In this document: piece by piece, positions 6,994 to 13,785 of the stretch
How the letters are laid out: every line of letters begins with the position of its first letter
Numbering within the stretch: position 1 is the first letter of the stretch
Source: GCA-003244245 sp046262495
GTDB lineage: Bacteria; Actinomycetota; Actinomycetes; Mycobacteriales; Pseudonocardiaceae
DNA length: 25,723 nucleotides
Direction of reading: 5' to 3'
NCBI GenBank assembly: GCA_046262495.1
Contig: JBHEMR010000080.1
Span: forward strand, 1 to 25,723
Position numbers and translations under genes: made by a program
Notes under the pieces: model-generated
Seen by the model: the letters and a program-made list of their open reading frames with translations, nothing else
What the model was told of the DNA's origin: nothing
The model's database searches: none

Positions 6994-7782
6994 TCACCAC
7001 CGCAACACGTGCGGGGACCCGGTCCGCTGGAAATGCCCTACATTGACGCATTCGGTCCGGCCCACCCGGACCCGCCGGGCCAGCGGCTGATGCACGTGCC
7101 CGAACAGCGCGACGCGCGGCCGGTCCCGATAGATCACCACCAGCAGTTGCTCGGAGCCGAGCTCGGCCCGTCGGGCCTGCACGTCGTAGAGCAGCTCGGG
7201 GACTGCGGGCGGGATGTGGCTACACAGCATGTCCACCCGCCCGAGCGCCGATACCGCCCCTGCGTACTGCTGCGGAGTACGCAGGTAGGAGCGAAACACC
7301 GGGTCGCGCCGCGGGCCGACTCCGTCCGGTAACAGACCTCCGCCCACGAAACCGCATCGCAGACCGCCGATCTCGACGGTCTGCCCGTCGAGCAGGTGTA
7401 TTCCCGAGCGCGCGAACCGCGGCCACAGCTCGGGCACGTCCACATTGCCGGGAGTGACGTACGCCGGGCTGGGCAGTACCGCGAACAGCCGCTCATACTG
7501 CTCAACGATGGCATCACGAACGACATCGCGGGAGTCTGGGATCTCGGCCCACAGTTGTCGAACAAACGCGTAGGCCTGGCCCGGTGCTCCGCCGGAGCGC
7601 AGTTCCGCGAACCGGCGCACCGCAGCGGGCCCGAACACCGAACCGAGAATCCCAGCGGAGTGGTCGTGGTAGTTCACGAAGTCGATCAGGTCCCCGAGCA
7701 CCAGCAGTGCATCGGCGCCCGTGCCCGCCCGGGCTAGGGCGTCCGCATTGCCGTGCACGTCGGACACCACGTGGACCCGCAC
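6994..7782 (-). CDS. Calcineurin-like metallophosphoesterase
   Basis: Probable phosphoesterase with a two-metal active site, 262 residues from GTG 7782. Motifs in order: SDVHGN with metal ligands Asp8 and His10, VLGDLIDF, PGNVDVP, CSHIPPAVPELL, and FGHVHQP. The third motif is GN-V-D rather than GNH(D/E), so the histidine that acts as acid in many members is absent, as in YfcE-like enzymes; substrate therefore cannot be guessed. GTG 7782 is preferred to the in-frame GTG at 7788 because the protein then begins VRVHVVSDVHGN and TAGCCT lies exactly eight bases upstream, consistent with a leaderless mRNA. The frame stays open to 8004, but that overlaps fadD15. Divergent from fadD15, with 82 bases between starts. 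Confidence 0.88.
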   Translation of the reverse strand: MRVHVVSDVHGNADALARAGTGADALLVLGDLIDFVNYHDHSAGILGSVFGPAAVRRFAELRSGGAPGQAYAFVRQLWAEIPDSRDVVRDAIVEQYERLFAVLPSPAYVTPGNVDVPELWPRFARSGIHLLDGQTVEIGGLRCGFVGGGLLPDGVGPRRDPVFRSYLRTPQQYAGAVSALGRVDMLCSHIPPAVPELLYDVQARRAELGSEQLLVVIYRDRPRVALFGHVHQPLARRVRVGRTECVNVGHFQRTGSPHVLRW

Positions 7783-7790
7783 GATCACGC

Positions 7791-7796
7791 AGGCTA
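7791..7796 (-). promoter_or_regulatory. candidate -10 element TAGCCT for the metallophosphoesterase gene
   Basis: TAGCCT on the minus strand ends eight bases before GTG 7782; no Shine-Dalgarno sequence between, so leaderless initiation is predicted and helps choose the start. Confidence 0.4.
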
Positions 7797-7864
7797 CCCG
7801 GCGTTTGCATCGGCGCGATACGTTGCCAAGTAGTACTGGAGAGGGCCGAGCTGCGGAGGTACCC

Positions 7865-9676
7865 GTGCGGGAGTTCACGGTTCCCGCCACCACTACGGTG
7901 GATGATGAGGAGAGCCTCACTGATGCGGTGTGGGCCAATGCGGAGCGCTTCGCCGACAGCGCCAGCTTCCGCCGCCGGATCGACGGCGGCTGGATAGATG
8001 TCACAGCGCGGGAATTCGCCGGTCAAGTGACCGCCGTGGCCAAGGGTCTCATTGCAGCGGGCATCCAGCGCGGGGATCGTATCGCGCTGATGTCCAAAAC
8101 CCGCTACGAGTGGACCCTGCTGGACTACGCGATCTGGGCCGCCGGGGGGTCCACGGTGCCGATCTATGAGACATCTTCCGCTGAGCAGGTGGAGTGGATT
8201 CTTTCCGATTCGGGCGCCAAGGCGGCCGTGGTCGAAAGCCCCGCTCACCGCGAGATGGTCCAGGGTTCAATTGATCGGTTGGGCGAGCCGGCTCTGCTGT
8301 GGCAGATCGACCCGATGACGAGCAATGACCAGGCGGGTGCAGCGATCGACCAGCTCACCGCGCTGGGCGCCGAGGTCAGCGATACCGCTATGCGCGAACG
8401 CGCCGCCACGGTGGGCGCCGAAGATTTGGCGACGCTGATCTACACCTCAGGGACCACGGGCCGTCCGAAAGGCTGCGAAATCACTCACCGTAACCTGCTC
8501 GCCGTGACGCGATCGGCGGTAGGAGAGTTCCCCGGACTGATGCAACCGGCGAACTCAGTGCTACTGTTCCTGCCGCTGGCACACGTGCTCGCCCGGATCA
8601 TCCAATGCTGCTGTGTGTACGGTCGGATCACGCTTGGCCACACCCCGGATGTGAAGAACCTGGTCGCTGAGTTGGCCGATTTCCGGCCCACCTTCGTGCT
8701 GGCCGTGCCTCGAGTCTTCGAAAAGGTCTACAACTCGGCCAGGCAGAAGGCACATGCCGAAGGCAGGGGCCGCATCTTCGACATCGCGGCTGCCACCGCC
8801 GTCGAATGGAGCCGTACTCAAGAAGGTGGCGGCGCTGGACTGGCTTTGCGCGCCAAGCACGCCTTATTCGACCAACTGGTTTACTCCAAGCTCCGGGCGG
8901 TGCTCGGCGGCCAGTGTCTCGCGGCCGTCTCTGGTGGCGCACCGTTGGGAGAGCGGCTCGGGCATTTTTTCCGCGGTGTCGGGGTGCCGGTGCTGGAGGG
9001 CTACGGGCTGACTGAGACCAGCGCGCCCGCCACGGTGAACACCGAGAAACACGTCAAGATCGGCACTGTGGGCCGGCCATTGCCCGGTGTCACGATCAAG
9101 ATCGATGATGACGGTGAGGTACTGATCAAAGGTCCCGGTGTGCTGCGCCGGTATTGGCACAACGATCAGGAGACCCAGAAAGCTCTCGTCGACGGCTGGT
9201 TCCACACTGGCGACCTCGGGGAGCTCGATGAGGACGGCTTCCTCAGGATCACCGGTCGCAAAAAGGAGATCATCGTCACGGCGACAGGCAAGAACGTCTC
9301 CCCGGCAGTGTTGGAGGACCGGATCCGGGCCCATCGACTGATCAGCCAATGCATGGTCCTGGGCGACAAGCAGCGCTTTATCGCCGCCCTGATCACCCTC
9401 GACGCCGAGACCCTCCCGGCCTGGCGCGCCGAGCACAGCAAGCCGGCTGGTAGCTCGACCACAGACCTGATCGATGATCCAGATTTGCGCGCCGAGGTGC
9501 AGCGTGCGGTCGACGATGCGAACAAGACTGTTTCCACGGCCGAGGCGATCCGCAAGTTCCGCATCCTGCCAGGTGACTTCACCGAGGCCGGTGGCCAACT
9601 GACCCCGAGTCTGAAGGTCAAGCGTGCAGTAGTGGCCAAGGAGTTCGCCGCCGAGATCGAGGCGCTTTACGCCTAG
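7865..9676 (+). CDS. fadD15: Long-chain fatty acid-CoA ligase (FadD15-like)
   Basis: Activates long-chain fatty acids to acyl-CoA via an acyl-adenylate; 603 residues from GTG 7865, with GGAGG five bases upstream. Adenylate-forming motifs are in order: LIYTSGTTGRPKGCE near 191-205 (P-loop), FLPLAHVLAR, VPRVFEKVYN, AVSGGAPLGERLGHFFRG, EGYGLTETSAP near 378-388, WFHTGDLGELDEDGFL, GRKKEIIVTATGKNVSP (hinge), and the C-terminal lysine region LTPSLKVKR. The whole chain tracks M. tuberculosis FadD15 (Rv2187), including the opening REFTVPA. It ends by overlapping the convergent mannosyltransferase gene by four bases (9673-9676). It is probably transcribed from the 82-base divergent region shared with the phosphoesterase. 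Acyl chain preference cannot be inferred. Confidence 0.96.
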   Translation: MREFTVPATTTVDDEESLTDAVWANAERFADSASFRRRIDGGWIDVTAREFAGQVTAVAKGLIAAGIQRGDRIALMSKTRYEWTLLDYAIWAAGGSTVPIYETSSAEQVEWILSDSGAKAAVVESPAHREMVQGSIDRLGEPALLWQIDPMTSNDQAGAAIDQLTALGAEVSDTAMRERAATVGAEDLATLIYTSGTTGRPKGCEITHRNLLAVTRSAVGEFPGLMQPANSVLLFLPLAHVLARIIQCCCVYGRITLGHTPDVKNLVAELADFRPTFVLAVPRVFEKVYNSARQKAHAEGRGRIFDIAAATAVEWSRTQEGGGAGLALRAKHALFDQLVYSKLRAVLGGQCLAAVSGGAPLGERLGHFFRGVGVPVLEGYGLTETSAPATVNTEKHVKIGTVGRPLPGVTIKIDDDGEVLIKGPGVLRRYWHNDQETQKALVDGWFHTGDLGELDEDGFLRITGRKKEIIVTATGKNVSPAVLEDRIRAHRLISQCMVLGDKQRFIAALITLDAETLPAWRAEHSKPAGSSTTDLIDDPDLRAEVQRAVDDANKTVSTAEAIRKFRILPGDFTEAGGQLTPSLKVKRAVVAKEFAAEIEALYA

Positions 9677-10800
9677 CCACCCAGCAGCAGCTTCTGCAGC
9701 TGCTGCCGGCGGCAACCCCAGTCCCAGCTCTGCAGCATCCAGCGTCGTCCGCGGCGACCCATCGCCGCAGCCGCTTCCGGATCGGCAAGTAGGGTCGCTA
9801 CTGCGCGACTTACCGCCGCTACGTCACGGCCGTTCACCAACTCGCCGGTGTCGCCTACGCGGACCGTCTCCCCCGCCCCGCCGGCATTGCCAACCACCAG
9901 TGGCAAGCCGGTAGCCGAGGCCTCGAGGAATACCAGACCGAACCCCTCAACATCTAGCCCGTGACCACGCGTCCGGCAGGGCATCGCGAAGACGTCGCCA
10001 GCGGCGTAGTACGCGGGCAACTCAGCCCACGACACTGCTCCTGTGCACACCACGGCGTCAGCGACGCCACCCGACTCTGCCAGCCGGTGCAAAGCTGGTC
10101 GCCGGGGTCCGTCTCCGACGAGCAGGAGCATGGCCCCCGGTACCTGGCGCCGGATCGCAGGTAATGCTTGAACGAGCATGTCTTGCCCCTTGCGAGCCAC
10201 CAGCCGAGATACGCACAGCACTACCGGGTTGTCGCCCAGCCGGTGGCGTCGGCGGATCTCCGCGCGCGCCCCGGGGTCCGGGTGAAACGCTGAGCAGTCC
10301 ACGCCCGGTGAGAGAATTTCCAGGGCAGCCCGGGGTCCGAACGCCGACGCAACCCGGCGACGGGTGTACTGGCTCACGGCCGTGACCACGTCGGCGTCCG
10401 CGCCGATCCGGCGAAGGGCTATCCGCCCTGGGGGCAACATCGACCAGCCCACCTCGTGTCCGTGACTGCTAGCCACCACTCGGCGTGCTCCGGCGCGGCG
10501 CAACGCTGGCCCCAGTAGGGCCAGCGGGGCTGCTGCACCGAACCATGCGGTTTCGCAGTGCAGCTCCCGCAACAGCCCGGCGGCTCGCCGAAGTACTGCG
10601 GGCGTGGGAACCATGAGGGGTCCGTGATGCCGAATAACCGGAAACGGCAATCCTGCGTCGAAAGCCGCGGCCTCGGGCCAGTCCGGTGCGTAGACGGCGA
10701 TCTCATCCGGGGGCAGCGCCAGCGCCAGTTGGTACAGGTAGGCCTGGATCCCACCGGGCCGAGGCGGAAAGTCGTTGGTCACCAGCAGGATCCGTGGCAC
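9673..10800 (-). CDS. pimB: GT4 family glycosyltransferase, PimB'-like mannosyltransferase
   Basis: GT-B fold glycosyltransferase of 375 residues from GTG 10800. In mycobacteria and corynebacteria the gene next to fadD15 encodes PimB', which adds the second mannose to phosphatidylinositol monomannoside at the cytosolic membrane face using GDP-mannose. The N-terminal domain opens LLVTNDFPPRPGGIQAYL, with SHGHEVGWS at 111-120. The C-terminal nucleotide-binding domain holds SRLVARKGQD (198-207, with Arg199 and Lys204 for the diphosphate) and EGFGLVFLEA (285-294), the E-x7-E motif of GT4 retaining enzymes. TRGHGLDVEGFG matches the family as I recall it. TACTCT seven bases before the GTG and no Shine-Dalgarno sequence suggest a leaderless mRNA. 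Convergent with fadD15, with a four-base overlap of stop codons. The acceptor is inferred from synteny. Confidence 0.92.
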   Translation of the reverse strand: MPRILLVTNDFPPRPGGIQAYLYQLALALPPDEIAVYAPDWPEAAAFDAGLPFPVIRHHGPLMVPTPAVLRRAAGLLRELHCETAWFGAAAPLALLGPALRRAGARRVVASSHGHEVGWSMLPPGRIALRRIGADADVVTAVSQYTRRRVASAFGPRAALEILSPGVDCSAFHPDPGARAEIRRRHRLGDNPVVLCVSRLVARKGQDMLVQALPAIRRQVPGAMLLLVGDGPRRPALHRLAESGGVADAVVCTGAVSWAELPAYYAAGDVFAMPCRTRGHGLDVEGFGLVFLEASATGLPLVVGNAGGAGETVRVGDTGELVNGRDVAAVSRAVATLLADPEAAAAMGRRGRRWMLQSWDWGCRRQQLQKLLLGG

Positions 10801-10807
10801 CAGCCGG

Positions 10808-10813
10808 AGAGTA
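10808..10813 (-). promoter_or_regulatory. candidate -10 element TACTCT for pimB
   Basis: TACTCT on the minus strand ends seven bases before GTG 10800, inside the 48-base gap after the NlpC/P60 gene; predicts a separate leaderless transcript. Confidence 0.4.
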
Positions 10814-10848
10814 GCGGTGACGTCGCGCCCGGTATGCAGCTGGTGCGG

Positions 10849-11913
10849 TCAGCCGATCCGGCTCATCGCGGTGACTTGCCTCCACGGTACCGGGACGACT
10901 TTCACCACGTCACCGCTTTGTGGTGCGTTCACATAGAAGCCGTCACCAACGTAGATGCCGATGTGGCTGATCGGAGAATACAGAGCGATGAGATCGCCGG
11001 GCTGTAGATCGGAACGACCGACGCTACGGCCCATCCGCGCCTGTTCTTCAGCTGAGTGCGGTAGCCCGGGCATCCCCGCTTGCTCGAACGCCCACTTCAC
11101 CAGTCCCGAGCAGTCGAATGTGATCGGGCCGTCGCCGCCCCAGACGTAGGCCGAGCCTTGCTTGGTCAGCGCGATCCGCGCCGCTTGGACCGCTGTACCG
11201 GTGCCGATCAGGTTGATCGGGAAATGGATGTCGCCGCCGAAGAGGTAGACGGCGCGCTCTTGACGGGTCAACTCCGCGAGGCGCTTCGCGACAACCTGAA
11301 TCTGACGGTCCATCTCGGTGCGGGAACGGGTTAGATCGGCTTCGAGCCGTGCGGCATCGTATGCAGCTTGAGCCGCCCGCACCGCTGCATCGCTCGTCGA
11401 GTGCTCTGCATGCTGGGTTTGCGCGACGGCGCCGGTGAGCCGGTCTAACGCCTGCTTGTTATCCACCGCCAGCATGTCCAGCGCCGACATCTGGTCCAGG
11501 AAATCCTGGGGGGAGTCACTGACCAGCAGAGCGGACAGCCGGTTGAGTCGCGCTCCCTGGAATGAGGCGTTGGTCAGCCTGTCCACCTGACCGCGGTACT
11601 GCCCTTGAACCGCCCTGGCGCGATCTGCGGCGGCCTGAGCCGCGTTGGCATCCGCCCTGGCTTGTTCGAGGTCCGCGCGGCGGGCGTTCAACTGGTCGCG
11701 GGCGTAGTGCCACCTTTCTGTGAGCACCTCAGCTTGCCGATTCAGCTCGGAAAGCTGTTGCGCGGCATCTCCGGGCACCGCAGGGTCGGCCGTGGCTGGA
11801 CTGGGGATCAGAGTGACCAGCGCAAGAACGGCTGCGGTGGTCAGCACAGCCGAGACGCTGCGCTTGACAACACCGCGGTTGCCTACACCGCGCTTCCGAT
11901 GATGCGGCGACAC
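10849..11913 (-). CDS. Secreted NlpC/P60 peptidoglycan endopeptidase (RipC-like), copy 1
   Basis: Probable D,L-endopeptidase cutting peptidoglycan stem peptides, 354 residues from GTG 11913, with AGGAGA about eleven bases upstream. The frame is open to 11967 but the added residues are polar. A basic start and hydrophobic core (VSAVLTTAAVLALVTLIP) end at PATA-DP near residue 42, a Sec signal peptide. Residues about 45-225 are Ala/Arg/Gln-rich and helical, a coiled-coil domain like that of RipC (Rv2190c). The catalytic domain has FDCSGLVKWAF (Cys268), SHIGIYVG (His317), and YVNAPQSGDVV with Asn329 at the third position. It is clearly paralogous to the product at 12510-13553. RipC-type enzymes are activated through FtsEX in mycobacteria; a binding partner is not visible here. 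Transcribed toward pimB. Confidence 0.94.
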   Translation of the reverse strand: MSPHHRKRGVGNRGVVKRSVSAVLTTAAVLALVTLIPSPATADPAVPGDAAQQLSELNRQAEVLTERWHYARDQLNARRADLEQARADANAAQAAADRARAVQGQYRGQVDRLTNASFQGARLNRLSALLVSDSPQDFLDQMSALDMLAVDNKQALDRLTGAVAQTQHAEHSTSDAAVRAAQAAYDAARLEADLTRSRTEMDRQIQVVAKRLAELTRQERAVYLFGGDIHFPINLIGTGTAVQAARIALTKQGSAYVWGGDGPITFDCSGLVKWAFEQAGMPGLPHSAEEQARMGRSVGRSDLQPGDLIALYSPISHIGIYVGDGFYVNAPQSGDVVKVVPVPWRQVTAMSRIG

Positions 11914-11986
11914 GTCGCGGCTATCTCCTCTCTTAGACCGCCTACCGTGCTGGCCAGGCGACGGCACCTACCGCAAAGTCTCGGGA

Positions 11987-12015
11987 AGATTACGAAAAGT
12001 CACCAACGTTGTCAC
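11987..12015 (-). promoter_or_regulatory. candidate promoter of NlpC/P60 copy 1, with GTGAC direct repeat
   Basis: On the minus strand GTGACA (12015-12010) and TAATCT (11992-11987) are separated by exactly 17 bases, a good sigma-A-type pair; transcription would start near 11980, giving a leader of about 67 bases. GTGAC occurs twice with a 12-base period (12015-12011 and 12003-11999), overlapping the -35 and spacer, where a regulator could bind. Binding is inference. Confidence 0.55.
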
Positions 12016-12098
12016 GAGCGGCGCGCGGGGTATGGGGCAGAGAGGCCACTGGGCACGATGGACGTCACCGTGACCGGCGCGGTGTTCAGCTCGGCCGA

Positions 12099-12383
12099 TC
12101 AGCCGACGTGTCGTCTGGACCGTTCACAGTGAGTTGCGGACCGCTCAGCGCCATCGCTCAGGCGATCCCGAACACGGATATCCCTCCCCGCTGTTTGGTC
12201 ATCTCCGTCCCGATCCACCAGCTGCAGGTGGGGCACCATGCCCGCCTCGGCCAACGTGTCCAGGGCTAGCCGCTCTGTGCCATCTAGCTCCACGCCGCTC
12301 GGTGGGGCTCCGAGCAGTACGGTGATGACGCAATCCTGGCAGGCAACGCCGCGCACCTCGCACCGGTCGCAATCCACGATCAT
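12099..12383 (-). CDS. Small four-cysteine (zinc-ribbon-like) conserved protein
   Basis: Predicted 94-residue protein from ATG 12383, with GGAG six bases upstream. The N-terminus carries two CxxC pairs, Cys5/Cys8 and Cys15/Cys18, in the context CDRCEVRGVACQDC, suggesting metal binding or a redox pair. The block VITVLLGAPPSGVELDGTE and then LALDTLAEAGMVPHLQLV gives a compact fold; the last 40 residues are charged, low in hydrophobics and probably disordered. I recall similar short proteins in other actinobacteria near NlpC/P60 genes but know of no assigned function. It lies between the two paralogous hydrolase genes on the same strand, 126 bases after copy 2 and 185 bases before copy 1. The clean N-terminal coding pattern and ribosome binding site support it as a real gene. 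Confidence 0.78.
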   Translation of the reverse strand: MIVDCDRCEVRGVACQDCVITVLLGAPPSGVELDGTERLALDTLAEAGMVPHLQLVDRDGDDQTAGRDIRVRDRLSDGAERSATHCERSRRHVG

Positions 12384-12509
12384 GTGAGGCTCCGTCTCTG
12401 TTGTGATCTAGTCACTACGGACGGTAGAGGGCGACCCTGACAATGCCGGATGACGCAACGTCCCGACATACCGGTCCAGCCCTTGCTCCGGCGTGTCCGG
12501 ACGGTGGCA

Positions 12510-13553
12510 TCAACCAATCCGGCGGATTGCCGTGACGTCCCGCCATGGGACTCTGGAAACTTTGACGACATCACCGCTTTGCGGCGCGTTGAGGTACAGC
12601 CCGTTGCCTACGTAAATGCCGATGTGGCTTACCGGCGAGTACAGCGCAATGAGGTCTCCTGGTAGGAGGCCGGAGACCACCGGGGTGCCCACTCTGGACT
12701 GGTCGTAAGCCACCCGAGGCAGGCCGACTCCGGCCTGACGGTAGGCCCACATCACCAAACCTGAGCAATCGAAGGTGGTCGGACCCTCCGCGCCCCAGAT
12801 ATACGGTGCTCCTTGTCGAGTGAGGGCAGCTCGAAGGGCTCTGATCCCGATGGTGTCACCGGCTATGTCGATCGGGTAGTCCGTGAATCCTTCGGAGGCG
12901 TAGTGGGAGAACTCCTCCGCGGTGAGCTTGCCGAGGCGCTCCTGTACCAGATTGATCTGGCGACCCATTTCAAGCCGGGCCTGGGCGACGTCACCAGCTA
13001 TCCGAGCGGCATCGAGTTCGGCAACGGCCGCACGTGTCTCGGCGTCAGTGGCAGCAAGCTTGGCCTGCTCGGTGCGGGCTACGGCGGCCGCGAGCTTGTC
13101 CATCGCTGCCCTGTTACTCGCCGCCAACACGTCCAGGGCGGACATCTGGTCCATGAACTGCTGTGGTGAGTCGCTGATCAACATCGCGGTCAGGCTGCTG
13201 ACACGGACTCCCTCAAAGCTGGCGCTGGTCAGCCTGTCCACTTGCGCACGGAATGAACTCTGAGCCGCGCGGGCCTGATCGGCGATAGCCGTGGCGCCTG
13301 CTGCGTCGCTATGCGCCCGTTCCGCATCGGCCCGACGGGCATCCAGCCGGTCTGTGGCCAGCTTCCACTGCTCGGTGATCACTTCGGCCTGGCGGCTCAA
13401 CGCTCGAACCTGAGCAACGGTCCCGCTAGGATCGGGCACGGGGCCAGGGGCTGGATCGGCAGCTGCGAGTGCTGGTGGCATGCTCAGCACGGCAGCGAAG
13501 GCCACGGCACCCGCCACGCTCTGAAGCACGCGGTTCCGACGATGAGACACCAC
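12510..13553 (-). CDS. Secreted NlpC/P60 peptidoglycan endopeptidase (RipC-like), copy 2
   Basis: Paralogue of the product at 10849-11913, 347 residues from GTG 13553 (the adjacent GTG at 13550 is equally possible). AGGAG lies ten bases upstream, and the region AGGAGAT plus GCCGCG is shared with copy 1, so the duplication includes the translation start. Signal peptide: RRNRVLQSVAGAVAFAAVL then PPALAAADP, cleavage near residue 32. A helical, Ala/Gln/Arg-rich domain spans about 40-215, and both copies share SDSPQ(D/Q)F(L/M)DQMSALD. The catalytic domain has FDCSGLVMWAY (Cys263), SHIGIYVG (His310) and YLNAPQSGDVV (Asn322). The middle linker (EEFSHYASEGFTDYPIDI) differs from copy 1 (RQERAVYLFGGDIHFPINL), where substrate or partner specificity may differ. 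It appears to be transcribed from the 230-base gap after trpD. Confidence 0.94.
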   Translation of the reverse strand: MVSHRRNRVLQSVAGAVAFAAVLSMPPALAAADPAPGPVPDPSGTVAQVRALSRQAEVITEQWKLATDRLDARRADAERAHSDAAGATAIADQARAAQSSFRAQVDRLTSASFEGVRVSSLTAMLISDSPQQFMDQMSALDVLAASNRAAMDKLAAAVARTEQAKLAATDAETRAAVAELDAARIAGDVAQARLEMGRQINLVQERLGKLTAEEFSHYASEGFTDYPIDIAGDTIGIRALRAALTRQGAPYIWGAEGPTTFDCSGLVMWAYRQAGVGLPRVAYDQSRVGTPVVSGLLPGDLIALYSPVSHIGIYVGNGLYLNAPQSGDVVKVSRVPWRDVTAIRRIG

Positions 13554-13573
13554 CCGCGGCCATCTCCTGTTCT

Positions 13574-13590
13574 CGGACCATCACGGTCCG
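13574..13590 (-). other. hairpin in the leader of NlpC/P60 copy 2
   Basis: CGGACC, a five-base loop and GGTCCG form a perfect six-pair stem about 20 bases before the GTG and just upstream of the AGGAG ribosome binding site. It could modulate translation; no known riboswitch consensus was recognised in this leader. Confidence 0.3.
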
Positions 13591-13716
13591 GCGGCGTGAC
13601 TGCAAACGGGAGAGGTCCCCCCGCATGCCAACTAACGGCTCCCCGGATGCATTGGCGCGGATCTTCACTCCAACGACGCCAGTAAGCCGCCCAGCCGAGC
13701 GATTTCGCCAGTAGTG

Positions 13717-13731
13717 GTTACTTTACGTCAC
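13717..13731 (-). promoter_or_regulatory. direct repeat GTGAC-N5-GTAAC upstream of NlpC/P60 copy 2
   Basis: On the minus strand GTGAC and GTAAC occur with a ten-base period about 165 bases before the gene, resembling direct-repeat sites of OmpR-family regulators. A similar GTGAC pair overlaps the promoter of copy 1. The rest of the 230-base gap shows no convincing promoter or gene. Confidence 0.3.
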
Positions 13732-13771
13732 GCTTACCGAGGTCCCCGGTACGGTCAGTGACAGCACGCCG

Positions 13772-13785
13772 GACCGCCGGCGGTC
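13772..13785. repeat. 14-base perfect palindrome at the trpD stop
   Basis: GACCGCC directly followed by GGCGGTC is fully self-complementary and reaches into the trpD stop codon (13784-13786). As RNA it would fold only a short stem, so it is at most a weak terminator. Confidence 0.3.

Noticed and set aside
8864..9715. Minus-strand open frame of 283 codons over fadD15
   Set aside because: Antisense shadow of the acyl-CoA ligase, which carries every expected motif.
12404..12418. CRP-like site TGTGATCTAGTCACT upstream of the four-cysteine gene
   Set aside because: The half-sites match but the spacer is five bases rather than six, so it does not fit CRP geometry.
13554..13783. ydaO/yuaA (c-di-AMP) riboswitch in the leader of NlpC/P60 copy 2
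   Set aside because: Such riboswitches are common before actinobacterial cell-wall hydrolases, but I could not find the conserved junction sequences. A covariance-model search would decide.
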